The notes below the pieces were generated by a model. The model made no database searches. It was not told the DNA's origin and saw only the letters and a program-made list of their open reading frames with translations. From [Mycobacterium] vasticus (lineage in GTDB: Bacteria; Actinomycetota; Actinomycetes; Mycobacteriales; Mycobacteriaceae), in NCBI RefSeq assembly GCF_020181595.1, contig NZ_CP084028.1:3767132-3831131 (forward strand): DNA of 64,000 bases, given 5' to 3'. Both the position numbers and the translations under genes were made by a program. Shown here in pieces: positions 16,211 to 27,420 of this stretch; within the stretch, counting starts at the first letter, position 1, and every line of letters starts with the position of its first letter.

Positions 16211-16609
16211 ATGCGCATAACCACGACTACTCGCCTGACGCTGGGCGCGGCAGCCGTCGGCATCCTTGGTGCGGTGGCCGCATCGACGCTGACCACCAGC
16301 ACTGCGCCCGCCGATGCCGCACCCGGCAACTGCACCGCGGCCGGTCTGGCCACCACCGCCAGCGGCGTGCTGAATCAGGCCGGTGGATTCCTCAACGACC
16401 ACCCGGAGACCAACGACGTGCTGACGTCGGCGGCCACCATGCCCGCCGACCAGGCCAAGTCCTCGGTGCAGGGCTACTTCATCGGCCACCTCGACCAGCT
16501 TTCGACCCTGCAGGGCATCGCCCAGCCGCTCACCGACCTCAAGAGCCAGTGCGGCATCGCGGTCTCGCCGACCCAGCTAGCCACGCTGCTGGAGACCGTC
16601 AGCAAGTAG
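16211..16609 (+). CDS. Secreted hemophore-related protein
   Basis: This 132-residue protein has a signal peptide (residues 1 to ~36, with Ala-Asp-Ala-Ala near the cut). The mature domain fits the mycobacterial hemophore-related family: Cys41, then Leu-Asn-Asp-His-Pro-Glu-Thr-Asn-Asp (61-69), and a second Cys at 114, giving a probable disulfide. Rv0203-type members bind haem outside the cell; binding is not shown here. GAAGGGA precedes the ATG. It lies 39 bp after aspB and 9 bp before the next gene. Confidence 0.8.
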   Translation: MRITTTTRLTLGAAAVGILGAVAASTLTTSTAPADAAPGNCTAAGLATTASGVLNQAGGFLNDHPETNDVLTSAATMPADQAKSSVQGYFIGHLDQLSTLQGIAQPLTDLKSQCGIAVSPTQLATLLETVSK

Positions 16610-16618
16610 GGCCCGGCG

Positions 16619-17863
16619 ATGAGCCTGGTCATCGGTGAGCACGAACGGGCCGCGCTGGCGCAGGCGGCCGGTTTCGGGCTGTTCGCCGCGATCACCGGGC
16701 GCCGGTCGCGGCGTTTCCCGGTCGGCGGAACGATCCCGTCCGGGGCGTTGGCCTACACCAGCCGCCAGCCGGTTCAGCCGCTGTCCGAAGTCGAGCGGGC
16801 GCTGCTGCTGTCGCTGATGTCCGGTGTCACCGGCTGGAACGACGGCATCGCGCACCACCCCGGATACGCCCCGGCGCTGCCGAACTATCCCGGCAGCGCC
16901 ACCGGGCGAGCCATGCCGTCGGCGGCGGGCTTTCACACCAGCCAGCTGTTCTTCACCGACGACACCGGTTGCTATCTGCTGCCCACCCGCGATCAGCCGC
17001 CGCAGGATTTCGCAAGCATCGAGGACTGGATCAGTCACACCGCGGACTCCTATGTGCGACTGTCGGAGTCCCGGCTGCAACTACCCCGCGAAGAGCCCTA
17101 CATGGAGGGCCACAACACCTGGATCGGTAACCATCCGGGCAGCCTGCTGGCGTTCGCGGTAGCCGATCTGGCCGAGCACCTGCTGGAGAACCTGTGGTTC
17201 TTCGCCGCCAACGGCTATCGGATCACCGACGACATCAACGGCCGGGAAATCCCGGGGCTGCAAGGTTTTTCCCACCTGGCGCACGCCGACGAGCCGATCC
17301 CGCTGTCGTTCGTCGAGCAGTACTCCCTGACCGAGGCCAGTGCCGAATTGTCCATCGCCGCCCACAACGGCGCCCTCGGCCTGCAGGCGATGGGCCTGGG
17401 CGGCTGGATCTACGACGGACTGGACCGCCCGTCGGTGCTGGGCGGGTTCGGCTTCGTCGCCGGCGACGACCCGCGCTGGGCGTTCCCGAACGTGACCGGG
17501 CTGCCCGGACATTTCGAGACGCTCAGCCCACCGCACGTGGCGTCGGTGGCCGACGGCGTGGACAAGTTGGTGGCCCGAAAGTTCGGCCCAGGCGGGCCAT
17601 CTCACCCCGACACCGGCGGCCCGTGGGCCGATACCCGCCAGGTACGGGCCTGCGCGCTGCCGCCGGACGGCATCGCCGAACTGGTCACGCTGCAGGCTTC
17701 GTATATCTACGACACGTTCGGCAAGCTGCCCGGCACGGTGCCCACCGTGCACGCGCTGATGTATCTGCAGGCCCAACACCTCGACACCGAGTTCTACGAC
17801 CAGTTCTACGGCCCCGGCGCGTACCTGAGCACCCACGCCGAGCACCAGGGGCGCTGGCATTGA
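16619..17863 (+). CDS. Unrecognised 414-residue protein, possibly nitroreductase-like
   Basis: I do not recognise this protein. It has no signal peptide or clear membrane segment. The part around Ala-His-Asn-Gly-Ala-Leu-Gly-Leu-Gln-Ala-Met-Gly-Leu-Gly-Gly-Trp resembles the helix of nitroreductase-fold flavoproteins, and Arg-Gln-Pro-Val-Gln-Pro-Leu-Ser near residue 50 would fit that too, but this is weak. It starts 9 bp after the hemophore-like gene, so the two may be cotranscribed. Its length, codon use and frame continuity support a real gene. Confidence 0.75.
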   Translation: MSLVIGEHERAALAQAAGFGLFAAITGRRSRRFPVGGTIPSGALAYTSRQPVQPLSEVERALLLSLMSGVTGWNDGIAHHPGYAPALPNYPGSATGRAMPSAAGFHTSQLFFTDDTGCYLLPTRDQPPQDFASIEDWISHTADSYVRLSESRLQLPREEPYMEGHNTWIGNHPGSLLAFAVADLAEHLLENLWFFAANGYRITDDINGREIPGLQGFSHLAHADEPIPLSFVEQYSLTEASAELSIAAHNGALGLQAMGLGGWIYDGLDRPSVLGGFGFVAGDDPRWAFPNVTGLPGHFETLSPPHVASVADGVDKLVARKFGPGGPSHPDTGGPWADTRQVRACALPPDGIAELVTLQASYIYDTFGKLPGTVPTVHALMYLQAQHLDTEFYDQFYGPGAYLSTHAEHQGRWH

Positions 17864-17890
17864 CGCCAGCACCCAGGCATCATTGGCCTG

Positions 17891-18028
17891 GTGAGCACAC
17901 TGGGTGGCGATGGTGATTGTGTAGCTTTCGCGTTGCCGACGCATGGCAGTGGCGGCCTTCAGCCTGGCGTGGATCTCGACGACCGCGAGGCGATCGCCGA
18001 ATTGATCGGCGACAATATCGTTCCTTAG
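17891..18028 (+). CDS. Possible small ORF or gene remnant (45 residues)
   Basis: A GTG-started frame of 45 codons lies in the 229-bp space before the alpha/beta hydrolase. It ends Val-Asp-Leu-Asp-Asp-Arg-Glu-Ala-Ile-Ala-Glu-Leu-Ile-Gly-Asp. There is no convincing ribosome binding site and no recognised family. It may be a real small protein or the end of a degraded gene; nothing else is seen in this space. Confidence 0.25.
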   Translation: MSTLGGDGDCVAFALPTHGSGGLQPGVDLDDREAIAELIGDNIVP

Positions 18029-18092
18029 CCCTAATCGAGCAGCTCACTGTTTCGTCGACGTCAGCCCGAGTGGTCGGCTAACGTTCCGGTCC

Positions 18093-18942
18093 ATGAACCG
18101 CGCCGACGTGACGTTCCTGTCTGGAGGAACGCGGTGCGCGGGCTGGCTCTACCGCCCGGACAACGCCGCACGTGATCTTCCCTGCGTGGTGATGGCTCAC
18201 GGCTTCGGGTTGAGGCGCCACGACGGTCTGCCCGGCTACGCGGAGGCGTTGGCGCAGGCCGGTGCGGCCGTGCTGGTCTATGACCACCGGTACCTCGGTG
18301 ATTCCGAAGGAGAACCGCGACAACGGGTCCGGATGTCCGAGCAGCTTCAGGACCGGTTGGCCGCTATCGCGTTCGCGCGGACGATCGAAGGCATCGATCC
18401 CGGCGGGATCATCGTCTGGGGTTACTCCCTGAGCGGCGGGACCGCGGTGCAGGCAGCCGCTGCCGACCAGCAGGTGGCCGGCGCCATCCTGCTCTGCCCG
18501 TTTCTCGACGGCAGATGGCGGTCGAACCACGGCATGCGGATACAGCCGCGCAACGCCGCGTGGGTCACGGTACAGGCGATGCGCGACACCCTGATTCCGA
18601 TAGCCGCTGAGCCAGGCACGCATGGCGGGATGACGTTCCCGGGTGAATTCGCGGGCTTTCGCTCGATTGCAGCACCGGATTGGCGTAATGAGGTATACGC
18701 CGGAGTGACGCGGTCGTTGCCGTTCTGGCGTCCGGTAGCCCGAGCTCGAAAACTCAACTGCCCGGCCCTGATTCAGGCCGGCGAACGGGACACCTCGGTG
18801 TCAGCGCGGGCCATCGCCCGTCTGGCGCAGCGCGCACCACGGGCGACCTTGAAGAACTACGACGTCAACCACTTCCAGGCGTTCAACGCCACCCATTCGC
18901 CCCAGATCATCACCGATCAGGCGGATTGGCTCCGGGCGCTGC

Positions 18943-18968
<26 letters not shown>
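18093..18968 (+). CDS. Alpha/beta hydrolase (dienelactone/X-Pro-peptidase-like)
   Basis: This 291-residue cytosolic hydrolase has nucleophile Ser112 in Gly-Tyr-Ser-Leu-Ser-Gly, Asp233 in Gly-Glu-Arg-Asp-Thr, and His260 in Val-Asn-His-Phe-Gln. The His-Gly-Phe-Gly oxyanion motif is at 36-39. It is transcribed towards hsaB and overlaps its end by 26 bp. In M. tuberculosis this position holds nat. It lacks the His-Gly-Gly-Gly-Pro-Gly-Ala motif of the meta-cleavage hydrolase HsaD, so I do not call it HsaD; a replacement role is only speculation. Substrate is unknown. Confidence 0.85.
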
Positions 18969-21625
<2,657 letters not shown>

Positions 21626-21687
21626 TAGATTGCCTCCCAGGAGTGATCAGGTACAGGCCCGGTTTTCCAACCAGTCAAGTGTGAGAC

Positions 21688-21701
21688 TAGAACACGTTCC
21701 G
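21688..21701. promoter_or_regulatory. KstR operator upstream of hsaA
   Basis: TAGAACACGTTCCG matches the KstR palindrome TnnAACnnGTTnnA at all fixed bases but the last. It is placed for control of the hsaA operon. Confidence 0.7.
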
Positions 21702-21755
21702 ATTTGTGTCGAGCGCGGTGTTCCTGCGGCTGGTAGCGATACTGGACCGGTTTTC

Positions 21756-21769
21756 TGTAACCTGTTCTA
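21756..21769. promoter_or_regulatory. KstR operator upstream of kshB
   Basis: TGTAACCTGTTCTA fits TnnAACnnGTTnnA at every fixed base. It ends 3 bp before an ATG (21773) and 27 bp before the preferred kshB start. Confidence 0.82.
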
Positions 21770-21796
21770 GTTATGACCGACGATGAGGGGCAGGCT

Positions 21797-22888
21797 GTGA
21801 CGGAGACCATTCCGGACGAACCGCTCGGCAGCCACGTCCTGGAACTGCAGATCACCGACGTCATCGCCGAGACCGACGATGCGCGCTCGCTGGTGTTCGG
21901 CGTGCCCGATGGGCCCGACGATCCGCAGATCCCGGCCTCGCGGCTGAAGTACTCGCCTGGACAGTTCCTGACCCTGCGTATCCCCAGCGACCGAACCGGT
22001 TCGGTGGCGCGATGCTACTCGCTGTGCAGCTCGCCGTTCTCCGACGACTCGCTGACGGTCACCGTCAAGCGGACCGCGGACGGCTACGCGTCGAACTGGC
22101 TGTGCGACCACGCCAAAGCCGGCATGCGGGTGCACGTGCTGGCCCCATCGGGCAACTTCGTGCCGAAGTCATTGGACACCGATTTCCTGCTGCTGGCCGC
22201 CGGCAGCGGGATCACCCCGATGATGGCGATCTGCAAATCGGCACTGTCGCAGGGCACCGGGAAGGTGACGCTGATCTACGCCAACCGCGACGAGCGCTCG
22301 GTGATCTTCGCCGCCGCGCTGCGCGAGCTGGCCGCCGAGTACGCCGACCGGCTGACCGTCGTGCACTGGCTGGAGTCGGTACAGGGCCTGCCGACCCCGG
22401 CGGCGCTGGCCCTGTTGGCCGCGCCCTACACCGACCGCCAGGTCTTCATCTGCGGCCCGGGGCCGTTCATGCAGGCCTCCCGCGACGCCCTGGAGAGCTG
22501 CAAGTTTCCGGCCGAGCAGGTGCACCTGGAGGTGTTCAAGTCGCTGGACAGCGACCCGTTCGCCGCGATCAAGATCGAGGACGCCCCCGAGTCCGCCGAC
22601 GGCGCCGCTCCCCCGGCCACGGTCACCGTCGAATTGGACGGCGAAAAACATGAACTGGCCTGGCCGCGGCACGTCAAGCTGCTGGATCTGCTGCTCGACA
22701 AGGGCCTCGACGCGCCGTTCTCCTGCCGCGAGGGGCACTGCGGCGCCTGCGCCTGCGTGCTGAAGAAGGGTGACGTCTCCATGGAGGTCAACGACGTCCT
22801 GGAGCCGCAGGACCTCTCCGAGGGGCTGATTCTGGCCTGCCAGGCCCATCCCGAGACCGATTCGGTAGAAGTTACCTACGACGAGTGA
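21797..22888 (+). CDS. kshB: KshB, ferredoxin reductase of 3-ketosteroid 9-alpha-hydroxylase
   Basis: KshB is the electron-transfer partner of the Rieske oxygenase KshA (not in this window), which hydroxylates C9 and leads to opening of ring B. The 363-residue protein has an N-terminal FAD domain (Arg-Cys-Tyr-Ser-Leu-Cys-Ser), an NAD domain (Gly-Ser-Gly-Ile-Thr-Pro-Met), and a C-terminal plant-type [2Fe-2S] domain with Cys310, Cys315, Cys318 and Cys348. I chose the GTG at 21797: GAGGGG stands 6 nt before it, and the protein then begins Met-Thr-Glu-x-Ile like other KshB proteins. An ATG at 21773 is possible but touches the operator. Confidence 0.93.
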   Translation: MTETIPDEPLGSHVLELQITDVIAETDDARSLVFGVPDGPDDPQIPASRLKYSPGQFLTLRIPSDRTGSVARCYSLCSSPFSDDSLTVTVKRTADGYASNWLCDHAKAGMRVHVLAPSGNFVPKSLDTDFLLLAAGSGITPMMAICKSALSQGTGKVTLIYANRDERSVIFAAALRELAAEYADRLTVVHWLESVQGLPTPAALALLAAPYTDRQVFICGPGPFMQASRDALESCKFPAEQVHLEVFKSLDSDPFAAIKIEDAPESADGAAPPATVTVELDGEKHELAWPRHVKLLDLLLDKGLDAPFSCREGHCGACACVLKKGDVSMEVNDVLEPQDLSEGLILACQAHPETDSVEVTYDE

Positions 22889-22911
22889 ACTCAAGGCTAG
22901 GTTGGTGCGAC

Positions 22912-23469
22912 ATGAAGCGGTTGTTGACGATCCCGGCGACGCTCACGCTGTTGGCGGCGCTGATCCCCGCCGCGACGGCGTCGGCGGCCAGTGATACCAA
23001 GACCTCGTTGTTCCCGGTGAACGAGTTCGACCAATTGCAGACCCACAGCTGGGTCGAATGCAGCGCACCGCCGTTGTGCCGGTTCACCGCCGGTGTCCAA
23101 CTGCAGACCCCCGACGGCATAACCGGTTTCCCGCCGGACCTGTGGGCGCGTCAGACCACCGAGATCCGCCCCTCGAAACGCACGGCCTATCTCGATGTGC
23201 ACACCGACGGCGGCGAAGGCTGGTTCAAAGACCGCGGCGGGCCGGGCACGAAGGTGCTCAAGGACGGCTACGGAGCGGTGATCCAGTCGATGTACTACGG
23301 CGAAGGACCGCCGGAGAAGTACCAGACCAACGGCAGCATCGACGTGCTGGACAACGCCACCGGTCGGCCCAGGACCGATGTCAACGTGATCGTCTGCGCC
23401 CACGTACAGGTCGTCTATGGCGGGATCAACCTGACCACGCCGTCCACCTGCGCCCAGACGGTGTTCTGA
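22912..23469 (+). CDS. Secreted protein of unknown function (Rv3572-like)
   Basis: This 185-residue protein has a signal peptide (Met-Lys-Arg-Leu-Leu...Ala-Ala-Thr-Ala-Ser-Ala-Ala at 1-25). The mature part has four cysteines, two in Glu-Cys-Ser-Ala-Pro-Pro-Leu-Cys. It corresponds in position to Rv3572, next to kshB. Function is unknown. It is 23 bp after kshB and probably cotranscribed, so it may fall under KstR control. Confidence 0.8.
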   Translation: MKRLLTIPATLTLLAALIPAATASAASDTKTSLFPVNEFDQLQTHSWVECSAPPLCRFTAGVQLQTPDGITGFPPDLWARQTTEIRPSKRTAYLDVHTDGGEGWFKDRGGPGTKVLKDGYGAVIQSMYYGEGPPEKYQTNGSIDVLDNATGRPRTDVNVIVCAHVQVVYGGINLTTPSTCAQTVF

Positions 23470-23488
23470 GGCGCGAATCCGGTCGGGC

Positions 23489-25618
23489 CTACCCGCGCGG
23501 CAGCCCCAGCAGCCGCTCGGCGGCCAGCGTCAGCAGGATCTGCTCGGTGCCGCCGGCGATCGACAGGCAGCGGGTGTTGAGGAAGTCGTGCACCTCACGC
23601 CCGGCAACCGCACCCGCACCGGCGGTGACGTCCATCCGGTACTCGGCCAGCTCCTGGCGGTAACGCACCCCGATCAGCTTGCGCACCGAGGACTCCGAGC
23701 CGGGGTCCTGCCCGCCGACGGCGAGCTGGGCGATGCGCTGGTCCAGCAGTGACCCGGCCTGGGCGGCGATGATCAGCCGGGCCAGCCGGTCGTCGGCGGC
23801 GGTGTCGGACTCCCGATTCGCCAGGGCTTTGAGCAGTTCCTCCATCGGGTTGCCCAGCGCGGTACCGCCGGCGATCGCGACGCGCTCGTTGGCCAGCGTG
23901 GTGCGGGCCAGCCGCCAGCCGTCGTTGACGTTGCCGACCACCATCTCGTCGGGCACGAAGACGTCGTCGAGGAAGACCTCGTTGAACAGTGCATCCCCGG
24001 TGATCTCGCGCAGCGGCCGGATGTCGATGCCCTCGGCGGTCATGTCGAGCAGGAAGTAGGTGATGCCCTTGTGTTTCGGCGCGTCGGCATCGGTGCGGGC
24101 CAGGCAGATTCCCCACTGCGAATCGTCGGCCCGCGACGTCCACACCTTCTGCCCGGTCAGTCGCCAGCCGCCGTCGACCTTGACCGCCTTGGTGCGCAGC
24201 GCGGCCAGATCCGATCCGGCGCCCGGCTCGGAGAACAGCTGGCACCAGAAGATCTCGCCGGTCAGGGTGGCCGGGATGAACCGCTCGATCTGTGCGGGCG
24301 TGCCGTGCTCGAGGATCGTCGGCGCCGCCCACCAACCGATCACCAGGTCGGGGCGTTCGACACCGGCCGCGGCCAGTTCCTGGTCGATCACCAGCTGTTC
24401 GCCCGCGCCGGCGGCGCGCCCGTAGGGCACCGGCCAGTGCGGTGCCAGCAGACCCGACTCGGCCAGCGCCGGCTGACGCTGTTCGGCGGGCAGCCCGGCT
24501 ATCCGGGCGGCCTCCGCGGCGATCGCGGGACGCAGGTCGGCGGTGGCGGCGTCATCGCCGAGGTCGACCTCGAGCCGGCGCCGCACCCCGGCCCGGGTCA
24601 GTGCGGCGACGCGGCGCAGCCAGTGCTCGGCGCCACCCAGCGCCTGCCCGATGCCGTAGGCCCGGCGCAGGTACAGGTGCGCGTCGTGCTCCCAGGTGAT
24701 GCCGATGCCGCCGAGGACCTGGATGCAGTCCTTGGCGTTGGCCTTGGCGGCGTCGATACAGATGGCGGCGGCGACCGCAGCGGCGATCGAGAACTGTTGG
24801 TCGTCGGGGTCAGCGGCGGCGCGAGCCACATCGGCGGCGGCCACGGCGGCCTGTTCGGCCCGGCACAGCATCTCCGCGCACAGGTGCTTGATGGCCTGGA
24901 AGCTGCCGATCGGCTTGCCGAACTGCTCGCGTACCTTGGCGTACTCGACCGCGGTGTCCAGCGCCCAGCGGGCCACCCCGGCGGCCTCCGCGGACAGCAG
25001 GGTGACCGCCAGGTTCCGCACCGGGCTGTCGAGCACCGTCGCGGGCGCATCCGACAGCGTCACCTTCGCCAGTGGCCGGGAGAAGTCGGTGGCGGTCAGC
25101 GGCTCGACCTTCACGCCATCGGTGCGGGCGTCCACCAGCACCCAGCTCTCGTCGGCCGGCAACAGCAGCAACCCGTCGGCGGTGGCGCCCAGCACGCGCT
25201 CAGCGGTGCCGGAGACCTTCCCGGCCGCAGCGTCGAAACTCAGCGCGGCGTCGGTAATGGCCACGCCCGCAACACGTTCGCCGTTGGCCAGCGCCTCGGC
25301 CAGGGCCGGGTCGGTGATCACCAGGGTGGCCAGCGCGGTGCTCGCCACCGGCCCCGGGACCAATGCCTTGGCCGCCTCGTCGACCATGGCGCACAGGTCT
25401 TCGATCCGGCCGCCGGCGCCACCGTGCTCCTCGGCGACCGCCACCCCGAACAGGCCCAGCTCCGCCAACCGGCCGAAGACCGGTTGCCACGCATCGGGTT
25501 CGCCCAGCTCCACGGCCCGAATCGCCTCGGCGCTGCCGGATGCGGCGGCCCAGTCGCGGACCAGTCCACGGGCGGCGAGTTGGTCGGCGGCACTGGTCTC
25601 GGTGGTAATCGCTGACAC
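23489..25618 (-). CDS. fadE34: FadE34, fused acyl-CoA dehydrogenase of steroid side chains
   Basis: FadE34 is a 709-residue protein made of two acyl-CoA dehydrogenase units in one chain (about 1-345 and 346-709), where most family members use two subunits. In mycobacteria FadE34 (ChsE3) acts on five-carbon steroid side chains such as 3-oxo-chol-4-en-24-oyl-CoA, which also arise from bile acids. The second half shows Phe-Ser-Glu-Pro-Gly-Ala-Gly-Ser-Asp-Leu-Ala and ends Ala-Gly-Gly-Thr-Glu-Gln-Ile...Leu-Gly-Leu-Pro-Arg. A perfect KstR operator lies 43 bp upstream. A 514-codon open frame on the other strand is a shadow of this gene. Confidence 0.93.
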   Translation of the reverse strand: MSAITTETSAADQLAARGLVRDWAAASGSAEAIRAVELGEPDAWQPVFGRLAELGLFGVAVAEEHGGAGGRIEDLCAMVDEAAKALVPGPVASTALATLVITDPALAEALANGERVAGVAITDAALSFDAAAGKVSGTAERVLGATADGLLLLPADESWVLVDARTDGVKVEPLTATDFSRPLAKVTLSDAPATVLDSPVRNLAVTLLSAEAAGVARWALDTAVEYAKVREQFGKPIGSFQAIKHLCAEMLCRAEQAAVAAADVARAAADPDDQQFSIAAAVAAAICIDAAKANAKDCIQVLGGIGITWEHDAHLYLRRAYGIGQALGGAEHWLRRVAALTRAGVRRRLEVDLGDDAATADLRPAIAAEAARIAGLPAEQRQPALAESGLLAPHWPVPYGRAAGAGEQLVIDQELAAAGVERPDLVIGWWAAPTILEHGTPAQIERFIPATLTGEIFWCQLFSEPGAGSDLAALRTKAVKVDGGWRLTGQKVWTSRADDSQWGICLARTDADAPKHKGITYFLLDMTAEGIDIRPLREITGDALFNEVFLDDVFVPDEMVVGNVNDGWRLARTTLANERVAIAGGTALGNPMEELLKALANRESDTAADDRLARLIIAAQAGSLLDQRIAQLAVGGQDPGSESSVRKLIGVRYRQELAEYRMDVTAGAGAVAGREVHDFLNTRCLSIAGGTEQILLTLAAERLLGLPRG

Positions 25619-25661
25619 GCTTGGCTCCTCGGGGTCATGGCGAACTTCAACGTCAGCTCAC

Positions 25662-25675
25662 TAGAACGTGTTCTA
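25662..25675. promoter_or_regulatory. KstR operator between fadE34 and kstR
   Basis: TAGAACGTGTTCTA is a perfect palindromic KstR site. It lies between the divergent fadE34 and kstR genes and can serve both. Confidence 0.88.
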
Positions 25676-25814
25676 ATAGTGCCAGCGTCCGACCGTCAAG
25701 TCGAACCGTTGCGGCAGGACACATAGCGTCCCGAGGGTGTTGGAGGTGCGAGATTCCTCTACGCGATGCGTATCGTTACCGGCGAGTAGGTCTACTGAAG
25801 GAGCCGCCCCCCAC

Positions 25815-26486
25815 ATGCCGTCACCAGCCCACAGCAATCCGGGCCGCGAATCGGGGACCCAACCTCGCGAGGTCATCAGCGTGGCTGTGCTGAACGAGTC
25901 CGACCTCGGCTCCGAGGCACAGCGCGAACGCCGCAAACGCATCCTGGATGCGACCCTGGCGATTGCCTCCAAGGGCGGATACGACGCCGTGCAGATGCGT
26001 GCGGTCGCCGACCGCGCCGACGTCGCCGTCGGCACCCTGTATCGGTACTTCCCATCGAAGGTCCACCTGCTGGTCTCGGCGATGGGCCGGGAGATCGAGC
26101 GCATCGAGACCAAGATCGATCCGTCGGTGTACGCCGAAACCACTCGGCATCAGCGGCTGAACCTGGTGGTCAACAAGCTCAACCGCGCCATGCAGCGCAA
26201 CCCGCTGCTCACCGAGGCCATGACCCGCGCGTATGTCTTCGCCGACGCCTCGGCGGCCGGCGAGGTCGACCACGTTCAGAAGCTGATCGACTCGATGTTC
26301 GCCGGGGCGATGAGCGACGGCGAGCCGACGGAGGAGCAGTACCACATCTCCCGGGTGATCTCGGATGTGTGGCTGTCAAACCTGCTCGCCTGGCTGACCC
26401 GACGGGCCTCGGCCACCGACTTCAGCACCCGGCTGGATCTGGCGGTGCGGCTGCTGATCGGCGACGACGACCGCCCCACCATCTGA
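25815..26486 (+). CDS. kstR: KstR, TetR repressor of the cholesterol regulon
   Basis: KstR is the TetR repressor of the first half of cholesterol degradation and is released by 3-oxo-4-cholestenoyl-CoA. Its DNA-binding domain is recognised by Ala-Gln-Arg-Glu-Arg-Arg-Lys-Arg-Ile-Leu-Asp-Ala-Thr and Val-Gly-Thr-Leu-Tyr-Arg-Tyr-Phe-Pro-Ser-Lys. From the ATG at 25815 (GAAGGAG 11 nt upstream) it has 223 residues. The GTG at 25881 would give a 201-residue protein beginning Met-Ala-Val-Leu, like the M. tuberculosis protein, and may be the true start. The LacI-type gene and lppH that follow in M. tuberculosis are absent. Confidence 0.93.
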   Translation: MPSPAHSNPGRESGTQPREVISVAVLNESDLGSEAQRERRKRILDATLAIASKGGYDAVQMRAVADRADVAVGTLYRYFPSKVHLLVSAMGREIERIETKIDPSVYAETTRHQRLNLVVNKLNRAMQRNPLLTEAMTRAYVFADASAAGEVDHVQKLIDSMFAGAMSDGEPTEEQYHISRVISDVWLSNLLAWLTRRASATDFSTRLDLAVRLLIGDDDRPTI

Positions 26487-26499
26487 TCGCCACCCGCCG

Positions 26500-27420
26500 A
26501 TGCGCCTCAAGCCCGGCCGTCCCGACCTCGCCGGATACGCGCACCGCTTCACAGTGCCCGCCGCCGCGCCGGGCGCAGCGCTGTCGCTGACCTGGCTGGG
26601 CGTGTCGACGCTGCTGATCGATGACGGTTCCTCGGCGCTGCTGACCGACGGCTACTTCTCCCGTCCGGGCCTGGCCCGGGTGCAGTTCGGCAAGGTGGCC
26701 CCCGCACCGGCCCGGGTCGACGGCTGCCTGGCCCGCGCCGGGATACGCGATCTGGCGGCCGTCGTCGCGGTGCACACCCACATCGACCATGTACTGGATT
26801 CGGCGTTGGTCGCCGAGCGCACCGGCGCCGTGCTGGTCGGTGGATCTTCGGCCGCCAACGTGGGCCGCGGCCACGGCCTGGCCGAGGACCGCCTGGTGGT
26901 CGCGGTGCCGGACAGCCCGATCACGTTGGGCGCCTATGATCTCACCCTGATCGAGTCGCGGCACTGCCCCCCGGACCGGTTCCCCGGTTCGATCACCGCC
27001 CCGGTCACTCCGCCGGTGCGGGTGAGCGCCTACCGGTGCGGCGAGGCGTGGTCGGTGGTGGTGGCCCATCGACCGTCCGGCCGGCGGCTGTTGATCGTCG
27101 GCAGCGCCGGATTCGTTCCTGGCGCCCTGGACGGGCAGACCGCCGATGTCGTGTACCTGGGTGTGGGCCAGCTCGGCTTGCAGCCGCGGCAGTACCTGGT
27201 CGACTACTGGTCGGAGACGGTGCGTGCCGTCGGCGCCAACACGGTGGTGCTGACCCATTGGGACGACTTCTTCCGACCATTGTCGAAACCGTTGCGCGCC
27301 TTGCCCTATGCCGGCGACGACCTGAACGTCACGATGCGGGTTCTAGATGAGCTGGCCGAGGCCGACGGCGTCGCGCTGCACCTGCCCACGGTATGGCGGC
27401 GTGAGGATCCGTGGGGCTGA
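26500..27420 (+). CDS. MBL-fold metallo-hydrolase (Rv3577-like)
   Basis: This 306-residue metallo-beta-lactamase-fold protein has the metal motif His-Thr-His-Ile-Asp-His near residue 90 and a later Thr-His-Trp-Asp-Asp. It corresponds in position to Rv3577. Substrate is unknown. It begins 13 bp after kstR and its end overlaps the transporter gene by 10 bp, so a kstR-MBL-transporter transcript is likely. Confidence 0.82.
   Translation: MRLKPGRPDLAGYAHRFTVPAAAPGAALSLTWLGVSTLLIDDGSSALLTDGYFSRPGLARVQFGKVAPAPARVDGCLARAGIRDLAAVVAVHTHIDHVLDSALVAERTGAVLVGGSSAANVGRGHGLAEDRLVVAVPDSPITLGAYDLTLIESRHCPPDRFPGSITAPVTPPVRVSAYRCGEAWSVVVAHRPSGRRLLIVGSAGFVPGALDGQTADVVYLGVGQLGLQPRQYLVDYWSETVRAVGANTVVLTHWDDFFRPLSKPLRALPYAGDDLNVTMRVLDELAEADGVALHLPTVWRREDPWG

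Noticed and set aside
24071..25615. 514-codon open frame antisense to fadE34
   Set aside because: FadE34 is intact on the minus strand with all motifs; the + strand reading has shadow composition and no family features.
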